Of a stretch of 64,000 bases of DNA, positions 7,369 through 15,432 are shown in pieces (within the stretch, counting starts at the first letter, position 1; each line of letters opens with the position of its first letter). A model generated the notes under the pieces. It saw only the letters and a list, made by a program, of their open reading frames with translations, did no database searches and was not told where the DNA came from. Made by a program: the position numbers and the translations under genes. This stretch comes from Bacteroidota bacterium (GTDB lineage Bacteria > Bacteroidota > Bacteroidia > B-17B0 > Aurantibacillaceae), in the NCBI GenBank assembly GCA_013297775.1, contig JAAFIL010000011.1, positions 1 through 64,000 of the forward strand, read 5' to 3'.

Positions 7369-10092
7369 TTATTTCACCAATATTTTTTGAAACACCGTAT
7401 TCATAATTTCTTCGCTTTCGGCATTATGGCGTTTGCTAAAGCCCGTTGCAGGGCTGGCGGCTTCGTTGCGACCAATGTAGCGTAAATTTAATGGACGTAA
7501 TTGATAATCTACAAAACGCCAAGCACCCATGTTTTCACTTTCTTCTTGCACCCACACATGCGTTGTGGCCGAAGGGTAATTTTTTAGTACTGCATCGAGT
7601 TGTTTGTGCGGGAAAGGATATAATTGTTCGAGGCGAATAAAGGCAATATCGTTAACGCCTTCTTTTTCGCGTTGTTCAATAAGTTCGTAGTAAATTTTAC
7701 CACTGCACAGGGCAATGCGTGTAACGGCTTTCGGATGGGTTATTGAATCGTCCAATACTTCTTTAAAGCCACCTGTCGTAAAGTCGCTTAATTTGCTAAC
7801 ACAACTTGGGTAGCGCAATAATTTTTTGGGCGTAAAACAAATCAATGGTTTTCTAAACTCGCGTTTTAATTGGCGGCGCAATACATGAAATTGTTGTGCA
7901 GGTGTAGAAGCGTTTACAATTTGCATATTGTTTTCGGCACACATTTGTAAAAAACGTTCGAGGCGTGCGCTCGAGTGTTCGGGGCCTTGCCCTTCGTAGC
8001 CGTGTGGTAGCAACATCACTAGGCCATTCATGCGTCGCCATTTGTATTCCGAAGAGCTTAGGTATTGATCAATAATAATTTGTGCGCCATTAAAGAAATC
8101 TCCAAACTGCGCTTCCCAAATGGTTAAAGCATTGGGCGAGGCATAAGCATAGCCATATTCAAAACCCAACACGCCATATTCGCTTAATAACGAATTGTAA
8201 ATGTCTAATTTTTCGGGGGCGTTGATGTTGTTAAGTGGAACGTATTCTTCTTCACTGTCTTCTACTTTTAAAACGGCATGTCGGTGCGAAAAAGTACCAC
8301 GCTCTACATCTTGCCCACTAAATCTTACTTGATGCCCTTCGGTCATTAACGAGGCGTAAGCCAATAGTTCGCCCATGGCCCAATCAAAATTATCGTTGCT
8401 AATCATGGCTTGGCGATCTTTAAATAATTTTTCAATTTTATTAAAGAACTTTTTGTCGCTGGGTAATTGAGTTGTTTTTTGAGCGAGGTCTAAAAACAAT
8501 TCTTTACTGATGGCCGTATTTATTTCTAAATCAAACGCATCTTTAGTTGCCATTTTAACCCCTTGCCAAGGGCCTTGCAAAAACGAATTTACTTTTGCTT
8601 TCTCTACTTTTTTGGCTTCGTTTAAGTTTTGTTCTAAATTATCTTTATATGCTTTCTCAATGGTTTTTACTTCGGCATCGGTAAATGTATTTTCGGTAAT
8701 TAATTTTTTAGCGTAAATATCTTTCGAGTTAGGATGTACCGCAATTTGTTTGTAGAGTAAAGGCTGGGTAAAACGTGGTTCGTCGCCTTCGTTATGGCCG
8801 TATTTACGGTAGCATAAAATATCTATAAATACATCTTTACGAAATTTTTGGCGGTATTCCATGGCCATTTTAGCCACTAATACCAGGGCTTCCACGTCAT
8901 CGCCATTAACGTGAAACACGGGGGCTTTAATCACTTTAGCTACATCGGTACAATAAGTACTTGTGCGGGCATCGCGGTAATTGGTGGTAAAACCTACTTG
9001 GTTGTTAATTACTAAATGAATCGATCCTCCAACTTTATAACCATCTAAATGACCCATTTGTACTACTTCGTAAACAATGCCTTGCCCGGCAATTGCGGCA
9101 TCGCCATGCACAATAATAGGGCAGGCTTTGGTGTTATCTCCTTTGTGGCGATGATCTATTTTGGCGCGGGTAATGCCTTGCACAACAGGGGCTACAGTTT
9201 CGAGGTGCGAAGGATTAGGGGTTAACGAAATATGTACTTGTTTGCCCGAGTCGCTGGTAACGTCGGAGCTGTAGCCCATGTGGTATTTTACATCGCCATC
9301 AAATAAACTGTCTTCGCTAGGGCGACCTTCAAACTCAGCAAAAATATCTTTGGTGGGTTTGTTCATAATGTTGGCCAATACATTTAAGCGGCCTCGGTGC
9401 GCCATTCCTATCACATAATCTTCTATCCCTAATTTTACACCTTGTTCCATTAGTGCATTTAGGGCGGGTAAAAACGATTCGCCGCCTTCGAGCGAGAAAC
9501 GTTTTTGCCCAACAAACTTGGTTGCTAAAAAATTCTCAAACGTATAGGCTTCAATTAATTTATTTAAGATGGCTTTTTTTTCTTCTTTTGAAAAGGCAGG
9601 TGTATTTTGCGTTTTCTCCATGCGCTCTTGCAGCCAGGTTACAACGTCGGGGTTACGAATAAACATATACTCGGCACCAATGCTTTGGCAATAGGTTTTT
9701 TCGAGGTGCGTTATAATGTCGCGCAATTTAGCGGGACCCATTTCAATTTCGGTTCCTGCCTGAAAAACGGTATCTAAATCTTTATCAGAGAGGCCAAATA
9801 CATCTAACGACAAGTTGGGTTTATATTGGCGGCGGGTTCTAACGGGATTGGTTTTGGTAAACAAATGCCCACGCATACGGTAACCCGTAATGAGGTTTAT
9901 CACTTTAAACTCTTTACTAACGTTTTCAGGAATCTCGCCTTTAGTAGCGTTGTAATCGGTTCGAGCAAACTCAAATCCTTTAAAAAAATCTTGCCAAGTT
10001 TTATCTACGCTAGCAGCATCGTTTTGATATTGTAAGAAAAGCTCTTCAATGGCGTTTACATCGCTATTGCCGAGGTAGGAAAATTTATCCAT
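7369..10092 (-). CDS. sucA: 2-oxoglutarate dehydrogenase E1 component
   Basis: 907 aa, normal for the family. An N-terminal E2-interaction segment (FSYLGNSDVNAIEELFLQYQ, with DKTWQDFFKGFE) precedes the thiamine-diphosphate core. The core shows GMAHRGRLNVLANI, the ThDP/Mg motif around VHGDAAIAGQG and INNQVGFTT. The C-terminal transketolase-like part has LLPHGYEGQGPEHSSARLER and ends near QEESENMGAW. It decarboxylates 2-oxoglutarate and succinylates the lipoyl group of SucB in the TCA cycle. The first gene of sucAB. Confidence 0.97.
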   Translation of the reverse strand: MDKFSYLGNSDVNAIEELFLQYQNDAASVDKTWQDFFKGFEFARTDYNATKGEIPENVSKEFKVINLITGYRMRGHLFTKTNPVRTRRQYKPNLSLDVFGLSDKDLDTVFQAGTEIEMGPAKLRDIITHLEKTYCQSIGAEYMFIRNPDVVTWLQERMEKTQNTPAFSKEEKKAILNKLIEAYTFENFLATKFVGQKRFSLEGGESFLPALNALMEQGVKLGIEDYVIGMAHRGRLNVLANIMNKPTKDIFAEFEGRPSEDSLFDGDVKYHMGYSSDVTSDSGKQVHISLTPNPSHLETVAPVVQGITRAKIDHRHKGDNTKACPIIVHGDAAIAGQGIVYEVVQMGHLDGYKVGGSIHLVINNQVGFTTNYRDARTSTYCTDVAKVIKAPVFHVNGDDVEALVLVAKMAMEYRQKFRKDVFIDILCYRKYGHNEGDEPRFTQPLLYKQIAVHPNSKDIYAKKLITENTFTDAEVKTIEKAYKDNLEQNLNEAKKVEKAKVNSFLQGPWQGVKMATKDAFDLEINTAISKELFLDLAQKTTQLPSDKKFFNKIEKLFKDRQAMISNDNFDWAMGELLAYASLMTEGHQVRFSGQDVERGTFSHRHAVLKVEDSEEEYVPLNNINAPEKLDIYNSLLSEYGVLGFEYGYAYASPNALTIWEAQFGDFFNGAQIIIDQYLSSSEYKWRRMNGLVMLLPHGYEGQGPEHSSARLERFLQMCAENNMQIVNASTPAQQFHVLRRQLKREFRKPLICFTPKKLLRYPSCVSKLSDFTTGGFKEVLDDSITHPKAVTRIALCSGKIYYELIEQREKEGVNDIAFIRLEQLYPFPHKQLDAVLKNYPSATTHVWVQEESENMGAWRFVDYQLRPLNLRYIGRNEAASPATGFSKRHNAESEEIMNTVFQKILVK

Positions 10093-10114
10093 ATTACCTG
10101 TTTGAAATGACCCG

Positions 10115-10122
10115 CAAATTTA
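10115..10122 (-). promoter_or_regulatory. -7 box of sucA promoter
   Basis: On the minus strand this reads TAAATTTG, an exact TAnnTTTG match, 22 bp upstream of the sucA start codon. A TTG -33 element at the preferred spacing was not evident. Confidence 0.5.
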
Positions 10123-10250
10123 AGAAAAATATCGCAAAACTGGGTTTTTCAACTTAGAATGCCAACTTGATTACTCTTTTAGTTTAATATTGAATGGAAA
10201 GGTCATATTCTATTTTGCAGAAGGTAAGGGGAGTGATGTGTTTGCGAAAT

Positions 10251-10394
10251 AGGGTTGGCACGCTAAGACGCAAAGTGCGCAAAGGAGGAGGTGAAGGAAT
10301 TTTTAGTATTATATTTTAAGTGGATGGGTTTGGAGTAAACTATTTTTCGTTAGTAGGGTTGGCACGCTAAGACGCAAAGTAAGCAAAGGCGGAG
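10251..10394. repeat. two copies of ACGCAAAG-type short repeat cluster
   Basis: AGGGTTGGCACGCTAAGACG followed by CAAAG and another (G)CGCAAAGG-like unit occurs at 10251-10290 and again at 10355-10394. Related clusters occur at 18456-18686. Such CGCAAAG runs are common intergenic clutter in Bacteroidota. They do not encode anything and are not a CRISPR array, because spacers are absent or irregular. Confidence 0.75.
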
Positions 10395-10451
10395 ATAAAT
10401 TTTGAAAAGGGATTTTTAGAATAAATCATGGCTGTTATTTATTACCAGGAG

Positions 10452-10618
10452 TTAATACCAACATCATTTCTAAAAGATACGTTGACCCAGTTTCTTTTTC
10501 TCTTATACTTCCTCAAAATTTATACCCGTAGGCCTTGCTACGCCTATCATTTTTTCGTCGTCTAAAAGAAAAATAATTCTGGTTCAACTTGTATCTTTTA
10601 GAACCGATAGTGGTATAA
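10452..10618. repeat. 167-bp MITE-like element with ~38-bp terminal inverted repeats
   Basis: The left end starts TTAATACCA and the right end finishes TGGTATAA. Inside, TTCTAAAAGATAC (10468-10480) pairs perfectly with GTATCTTTTAGAA (10591-10603), and GTTGACCCAG pairs with CTGGTTCAAC with one mismatch. The middle is pyrimidine-rich and non-coding. It could be a non-autonomous mobile element or a large hairpin transcript; no transposase is nearby. Confidence 0.7.
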
Positions 10619-10674
10619 GTTATATGGAAGCAAGATTTTTCAAAATTTTAAATTGAACTTTTTTTACGTGGGGG

Positions 10675-10860
10675 ATATTTCGACTTCGCTCAATGTAAAT
10701 TCGGCGGCAGCCCAAGGCGAGCGTTGGCGTGCTTTTGTGCGAGCGAGGCGGCTGAGGCACGAAGACCCCGCAGCGACTTCGGCAGGCTCAGCGCAGACCG
10801 CTACAAAAGCCGCCAACGCCGCATTGGCTAAAGCCGATAGCCCGACCCCGACCTTAACCG
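10675..10860. repeat. GC-rich structured intergenic block with nested inverted repeats
   Basis: This block is visibly GC-rich in an AT-rich region. GCGTTGGCGTGCTTTTGT (from 10721) pairs with ACAAAAGCCGCCAACGC (about 10803-10819). Inside, GCTGAG...GAAG (10751-10764) pairs with CTTC...CTCAGC (10777-10792). Open frames exist on both strands but mirror each other and have no start context or protein-like composition. It is probably a REP-like palindromic repeat or a structured RNA; its base composition suggests acquisition. Confidence 0.6.
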
Positions 10861-11040
10861 TATGTACAATCATTCATTAGGCAACAGCTTTATGACTAAG
10901 CTAAACAGTAGAAATTGACAAGGGGACACGCCCAAAAAAAGAGTTAGTAATACTATTTGTATGTGTAAAATTATTCAATTGCCAACGAAAATTTTTAATT
11001 ATTCGTTTTATGCTGAAGTGATTTCTGTTTGTTAGTTGAT

Positions 11041-11556
11041 TTATTCTTTAAACCACGAGCTGTACATTAAATAGTTAGTTGCAATGCGATTAATTTCGCC
11101 GTGTATAAGTTCTTCGTTAATGTCTTTTATTTTTTTAGCTGGAACACCTGCAAAGATGCAGCCAGCGGGTACTTTGGTGCCTTCGGTTACTACTGCGCCT
11201 GCTGCAATAATAGTATTACTTCCAATTTCTACGTTGTCCATCACAATGGCACCCATGCCTATTAATACATTATCGTGTACCTTGCAACCATGCACAATGG
11301 CGTTGTGCCCAACGCTTACATTGTTACCTAAATGCACTTGTGTTTTTTGATACGTGCAATGCAACACGGCCCCATCTTGTATGTTTACTTTATTGCCAAT
11401 GCGTATGCTGTTTACATCGCCTCGCACAACGGCATTAAACCAAACGCTGCAATCGTTACCCATTGTAACATCGCCTACAAGCGTGGCATTGGGTGCTATA
11501 AAACAGTTCTCGCCCATTTGTGGCAGAATGCCTTTAACTGGTAAAATAATAGCCAT
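11041..11556 (-). CDS. gamma-class carbonic anhydrase-like hexapeptide-repeat protein
   Basis: 171 aa, the usual size of the YrdA/PaaY/gamma-CA group. Left-handed beta-helix hexapeptide repeats run through most of the protein (NCFIAPNATLVGDVTMGNDC, VRIGNKVNIQDG-like turns). Metal-ligand histidines are in HCTYQ and VGHNAIVHG. It ends in a short helical tail with the family's usual VPAKKIKDI segment. It probably binds a metal as a trimer; carbonic anhydrase activity is not certain in this subfamily. It is the last gene of the mlaE-mlaF-yjbR-like cluster, 2 bp after the previous stop. Confidence 0.88.
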   Translation of the reverse strand: MAIILPVKGILPQMGENCFIAPNATLVGDVTMGNDCSVWFNAVVRGDVNSIRIGNKVNIQDGAVLHCTYQKTQVHLGNNVSVGHNAIVHGCKVHDNVLIGMGAIVMDNVEIGSNTIIAAGAVVTEGTKVPAGCIFAGVPAKKIKDINEELIHGEINRIATNYLMYSSWFKE

Positions 11557-11558
11557 GT

Positions 11559-11915
11559 TTATTTTTTTAATAAAGCTTCTCGTTCTTTTTTGGGGAGGCT
11601 TTTTACAATTAATTGATAGGAGTCATCTATCCACGATAGGATTATTTTTTTAGGCACGCTTCCATCTACTAATACCGAATTCCAATGCACTTTACTCATG
11701 TGGTACCCAGGCGTTACGCAACTGTATTGACTGCGCAAGGCAATGGCGTTTTCTGGATCGCATTTTACATTAAACTGCAAGGGCTGCCGCTCTATGCCAC
11801 ACAACAAAAATAGTTTACCACTAACTTTAAATACTAAGGTTTCTGCATCAAATGGAAACGATTCGCTAACGCCATTTTTTGATAAACAATATTCTCTTAT
11901 TTCTTCGATGTTCAT
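11559..11915 (-). CDS. MmcQ/YjbR-family protein
   Basis: 118 aa. It starts MNIEEIREYCLSKNGVSESF with FPFDAETLVFKV, then LQFNVKCDPENA and GYHMSKVHWNSV, all typical of the MmcQ/YjbR fold (CyaY-like). The family is often called DNA-binding on structural grounds, but the function is not established. Its start overlaps the mlaF stop by 4 bp (ATGA), so it is translationally coupled to the transporter genes. Confidence 0.9.
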   Translation of the reverse strand: MNIEEIREYCLSKNGVSESFPFDAETLVFKVSGKLFLLCGIERQPLQFNVKCDPENAIALRSQYSCVTPGYHMSKVHWNSVLVDGSVPKKIILSWIDDSYQLIVKSLPKKEREALLKK

Positions 11916-12694
11916 GGTTTAAAACTATGTTTGGCGTTTTCGTTAGCGGCACTAAAAATAGATTTCATAAAATCGCTGGCAAAAACAAAATTGAAAAGTT
12001 CTTCGTTAGAGCGTTGTAAAATATTTTTCTTATTACCCGTCCACCAATTTTCGCCTTTGTAAATAAACATAATGTTTTCACCAATCTCTACTACGCTATT
12101 CATATCGTGGGTAATAATAATGGTGGTCATGTTAAACTCTTCGGTTAAATCTTTAATGAGTGTATCAATAATAATAGAGGTTTTAGGATCTAGCCCCGAG
12201 TTAGGTTCATCGCAAAATAAGTACTTGGGATTATTGGCAATGGCGCGCGCTAAGGCGGCTCGTTTTTTCATCCCTCCGCTTAACTCGGCTGGGTATAAGT
12301 GATTGCGACCTTCGAGTTTTACTTTAGCTAAACAAAAATTAACCCGATCGTCTTTTTCGGCTCGGCTTAAATTTGTAAACATATCTAAAGGAAATCTTAC
12401 ATTTTCTTCGACCGTTTGCGAATCGAATAAGGCGCCTGCCTGAAATAACATGCCAATTTGTTGCCGGATTTCTTGTTTGCCGGCTGGTGGCAATACCGGA
12501 AAATCGCGTCCATCGTATAAAATCTGTCCACCATCTAACTGGTGTAATCCTACCATTAACTTTAAAATGGTTGTTTTACCACAACCGCTCTCGCCAATAA
12601 TTAAATTGGTTTTACCTGGATGAAAATTAAACGACACATCTTTTACGACATGCCTGTCGCCAAACGTTTTATTAAGATTTTTAATTTCTATCAT
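11912..12694 (-). CDS. mlaF: MlaF-type ABC transporter ATPase (phospholipid trafficking)
   Basis: 260 aa. Walker A is GESGCGKT at residues 34-41, the signature is LSGGMKKRAALARA and Walker B is YLFCDEPNSGLDP. The Met-Lys-Lys in the signature and the NSGLDP ending are characteristic of the Mla/Mkl/Ttg2A branch rather than importers. It powers MlaE-driven lipid movement between inner and outer membranes. It overlaps mlaE by 4 bp. The partner MCE protein (MlaD) is not present in this cluster. Confidence 0.92.
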   Translation of the reverse strand: MIEIKNLNKTFGDRHVVKDVSFNFHPGKTNLIIGESGCGKTTILKLMVGLHQLDGGQILYDGRDFPVLPPAGKQEIRQQIGMLFQAGALFDSQTVEENVRFPLDMFTNLSRAEKDDRVNFCLAKVKLEGRNHLYPAELSGGMKKRAALARAIANNPKYLFCDEPNSGLDPKTSIIIDTLIKDLTEEFNMTTIIITHDMNSVVEIGENIMFIYKGENWWTGNKKNILQRSNEELFNFVFASDFMKSIFSAANENAKHSFKP

Positions 12695-13434
12695 TGGTTA
12701 AGGAAGAGGTTAGTTAAAATTAAGCCAAACAAGAGAATTAAAATACTGCTATAAACCACAGCGTTGGTACTGCTTTTACCTACTTCGAGTGCACCGCCGT
12801 TGGTGTAGTAACCAAAGTAAGAAGAAACAGAAGTGATGATGTAAGCAAATACTAAAACTTTTGTAAACGAATAATATAGTTTCCACGGATCGAAAAATGC
12901 TTGAATACCAAAGATATATTCGTACGACGAACAAGCTCCCGCAGCTACGCCCATGAAGTAGCCACCCCAAATACCTAAAAACATGCTAATGGCAATTAGA
13001 AAGGGGAAGATAAGCACCGCCGCTGCAATTTTCGGAAAAATTAAATAGCCTGCTGAATTAACGCCCATAATTTCGAGGGCATCTATTTGCTCAGTAATTC
13101 GCATGGAGCCAATTTCGGAAGCAATGTTACTTCCTACTTTTCCAGCTAAAATTAAACACACAATAGTAGGGCTAAACTCCAGCAAGATAGACTCGCGGGT
13201 GGTAAACCCAATGGCATAAAGTGGCACTAACGGACTTGTGAACCCGAAGGCTGCTTGTATAGTAATAATCCCCCCCATAAATACCGAAATAATGGCTACA
13301 ATGGGTAAAGAGGTAATACCGATGGTGTTAATTTCGTGGATAATTTGCCGCCAATAAACAGATGCTTTTTGTGGCTTGCTTAACACGCGCCCCATCAACA
13401 TAAAATAACGCCCTAAATGAAAAAAAGGTTTCAT
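12691..13434 (-). CDS. mlaE: MlaE-type lipid transporter permease
   Basis: 247 aa with about five hydrophobic segments. MlaE family marks are PIVAIISVFMGGIITIQAA, EIGSMRITEQIDALEIMGV and the closing TNAVVYSSILILLFGL. It is the inner-membrane permease of the Mla-type system. It is the first gene of a tightly overlapping set (mlaE, mlaF, YjbR-like, gamma-CA). The start ATG leaves the amphipathic N-terminal helix (FHLGRYFMLMGRVL) usual for MlaE. Confidence 0.93.
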   Translation of the reverse strand: MKPFFHLGRYFMLMGRVLSKPQKASVYWRQIIHEINTIGITSLPIVAIISVFMGGIITIQAAFGFTSPLVPLYAIGFTTRESILLEFSPTIVCLILAGKVGSNIASEIGSMRITEQIDALEIMGVNSAGYLIFPKIAAAVLIFPFLIAISMFLGIWGGYFMGVAAGACSSYEYIFGIQAFFDPWKLYYSFTKVLVFAYIITSVSSYFGYYTNGGALEVGKSSTNAVVYSSILILLFGLILTNLFLNQ

Positions 13435-13504
13435 AGATTAAAAGTTTTGTGCCTTTAAAAAATAAAAGACCTAAAACATTCATTAAAAGTACTAATATTT
13501 CGCT

Positions 13505-13512
13505 TATCTTTG
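13505..13512 (+). promoter_or_regulatory. -7 box before small lipoprotein gene
   Basis: TATCTTTG fits TAnnTTTG exactly and lies 7 bp upstream of the ATG at 13520, again suggesting a very short leader. No clear TTG -33 partner. Confidence 0.4.
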
Positions 13513-13519
13513 AAGGGTT

Positions 13520-13678
13520 ATGTCATTGAAAAAAGCCGTATCGGCCATTCTACTTTTTTCTTTTCTACTGGCTGGATTAGAAAGTTGCGTTTTGTTTCGT
13601 GGAAAAAATAAATGCGCCTCGTGCCCAGGCATATCTAAGCCTAAACGCACGCGCAAACAAAGTAAAGGTTCTATTTAA
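13520..13678 (+). CDS. 52-aa putative lipoprotein
   Basis: A short frame beginning MSLKKAVSAILLFSFLLAGL, followed by ESC. It has a basic start, a hydrophobic core and a lipobox-like LESC with Cys23. The mature part is only ~30 residues: a Cys pair in NKCASCPG, then a strongly basic tail (KPKRTRKQSKGS). A -7 box lies just upstream. Such tiny lipoproteins are common in Bacteroidota but I do not recognise this one. It stands alone between the divergent mlaE cluster and an orphan membrane-protein gene. Confidence 0.65.
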   Translation: MSLKKAVSAILLFSFLLAGLESCVLFRGKNKCASCPGISKPKRTRKQSKGSI

Positions 13679-13750
13679 TTTGTATTTCAAGAAATTGGAT
13701 GCGCCTAGACGCAATTGTTAGGCCCCAAAAGTGTTAGATATTAGGTCAAT

Positions 13751-14347
13751 ATGAGGAGACCCAAACCCAATTTAAAATCCATTCAAAAAGCACTGCAAAA
13801 GCTTGAACAAAATAACTTTCTTAACGAGAGACGTCGGAGACTTTACAATCGTAAATACAGGAAAAGTTTATTTTTTATTTCTGTGTGGGTTGGTCGAATA
13901 CTGTACTTCAGTTTGTTTATTATAGTTTGTTCGACGCATGAAATAATTAAGACCACAAGACCAGAGGTTTTAACTAAATGTGAAATAGAAGAATACTTGG
14001 GGCACTCAAGAAAAGGCTCTTATCGAGTAACAGAAGTTGCGCTTGAAACCCAATATGGCCATTACTTTGCCGAATTAATTGATGTGGATTTGCCAAAGTT
14101 GGTAAGCGGCGATACCGTAACCATAGCACGCAACTACTATGGAAAATCAATTTTTTTTACCCAACCGTCGTGGTCTGTTAGGTATGGCTTAACCAACCAT
14201 CTGATTATTTATTCATTTATTTTGTTTCCAACGTTTATTTCTTTTTTCTTCAACGATGGTTTTGACCGCTTTACTGACAAACTCTTACTCTTAATTTGGG
14301 CTGCAAACATTATAGCAATTGGTCTTTACTTCCTAACCGATTTTTAA
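13751..14347 (+). CDS. hypothetical membrane protein
   Basis: 198 aa, not recognised. The strongly basic N-terminus contains an Arg/Lys cluster around residues 27-38 (ERRRRLYNRKYRK). It is followed by one TM helix (about 40-61), a soluble central part of ~75 residues, and two further TM helices near the C-terminus (about 152-165 and 178-196). Immediately upstream of the R-M genes but separated by ~200 bp, so not obviously part of that system. Confidence 0.6.
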   Translation: MRRPKPNLKSIQKALQKLEQNNFLNERRRRLYNRKYRKSLFFISVWVGRILYFSLFIIVCSTHEIIKTTRPEVLTKCEIEEYLGHSRKGSYRVTEVALETQYGHYFAELIDVDLPKLVSGDTVTIARNYYGKSIFFTQPSWSVRYGLTNHLIIYSFILFPTFISFFFNDGFDRFTDKLLLLIWAANIIAIGLYFLTDF

Positions 14348-14544
14348 ATTGCTGTTCATTTACCAAAAATAATTTCGAATGATGCCATAGGATTAATAGT
14401 GAAAAAGTGAGCTATGCCAAGGGTTACGTGCCATTCTGGGGACAGTGCTACCATCGAAAGTTTGTGAATAAAATACAGAGCCACTTGCTAAAAGCCGACT
14501 TTTTTTTTGACTACATTTGAATTGACTTTTATTTAAACTTGAAA

Positions 14545-15432
14545 ATGGAAATATTAGGTAACAACCAACATAAAATTATTCACGGAGATGCCTTGGAGGT
14601 ATTGAAAACACTACCCGATAATTCTGTGGACTTAATATTTGCTGACCCCCCTTACAACATTGGCAAAAACTTTAACGGACACATTGAAAAATGGAAAACC
14701 GAAGAAGCCTATTTGGAATGGTGCTATGAATGGCTTGACTTGTGTGTTCAAAAACTGAAACCAAGCGGTAGTTTCTATGTAATGACCGCCACACAGTTTA
14801 TGCCGTTTTTCGACATTTATCTTCGTAAAAAATTGGACATTCTTTCTCGACTTGTTTGGTATTATGACAGTTCAGGCGTTCAAGCAAAAAAATACTATGG
14901 CTCAATGTATGAACCCATTTTATTTTGCGTAAAAGATAAAAACAACTATACATTTAACACAAACGAAATTTTAGTAGAAGCAAAAACAGGAGCAAAACGT
15001 AAACTCATTGACTATCGTAAAGCTGTTCCGACAGTTTATAATTCCGAGAAAGTACCAGGTAATGTTTGGGAATATGCAAGGGTTCGTTATCGTATGGACG
15101 AATACGAAAATCACCCAACACAAAAACCAATTGCTTTACTTGAACGAATTGTCAAAGCAAGTTCTAACGAAGGAGATTTAGTTTTAGACCCATTTTCGGG
15201 AACATTTACAACTTGCTTTGTTGCAAAAGAACTTGGTAGAAATTCCATTGGCATAGAACTACAAGACGAATATGTAAAAATCGGTTTGCGGAGATTACAA
15301 TTAGCGGAAGAGTTTAAAGGTGTAAAACTTGAAAAGGAAATTCGAACATTCGAAGTAGAAAAGTTGGCTACCGCTAACACCTTAAAATTATTTGAAGAGC
15401 CAAATGGAAAATATATTCACAGCAAACATTAA
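14545..15432 (+). CDS. type II beta-class N6-adenine DNA methyltransferase, YhdJ-like (predicted ATGCAT)
   Basis: 295 aa from the ATG at 14545; an upstream in-frame TTG is less likely. Catalytic motif IV is DPPY at residues 34-37 and the AdoMet motif I (DPFSGTFTT) is at about 215-223. This circular order is the beta class. Long stretches (DLIFADPPYNIGKNF, YDSSGVQAKK, GSMYEPIL, YTFN, RYRMDEYENHPTQKP) closely follow E. coli YhdJ as I recall it, an orphan enzyme reported to methylate ATGCAT. Here it overlaps the next gene by 29 bp, so it is the modification half of an R-M pair. The specificity is inferred from resemblance. Confidence 0.9.
   Translation: MEILGNNQHKIIHGDALEVLKTLPDNSVDLIFADPPYNIGKNFNGHIEKWKTEEAYLEWCYEWLDLCVQKLKPSGSFYVMTATQFMPFFDIYLRKKLDILSRLVWYYDSSGVQAKKYYGSMYEPILFCVKDKNNYTFNTNEILVEAKTGAKRKLIDYRKAVPTVYNSEKVPGNVWEYARVRYRMDEYENHPTQKPIALLERIVKASSNEGDLVLDPFSGTFTTCFVAKELGRNSIGIELQDEYVKIGLRRLQLAEEFKGVKLEKEIRTFEVEKLATANTLKLFEEPNGKYIHSKH

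Noticed and set aside
10653-10880. Open frames on both strands (75 and 69 codons) in the GC-rich block
   Set aside because: They mirror each other over an inverted-repeat region, are Ala/Arg-rich and have no start context; better explained by the palindromic repeat.
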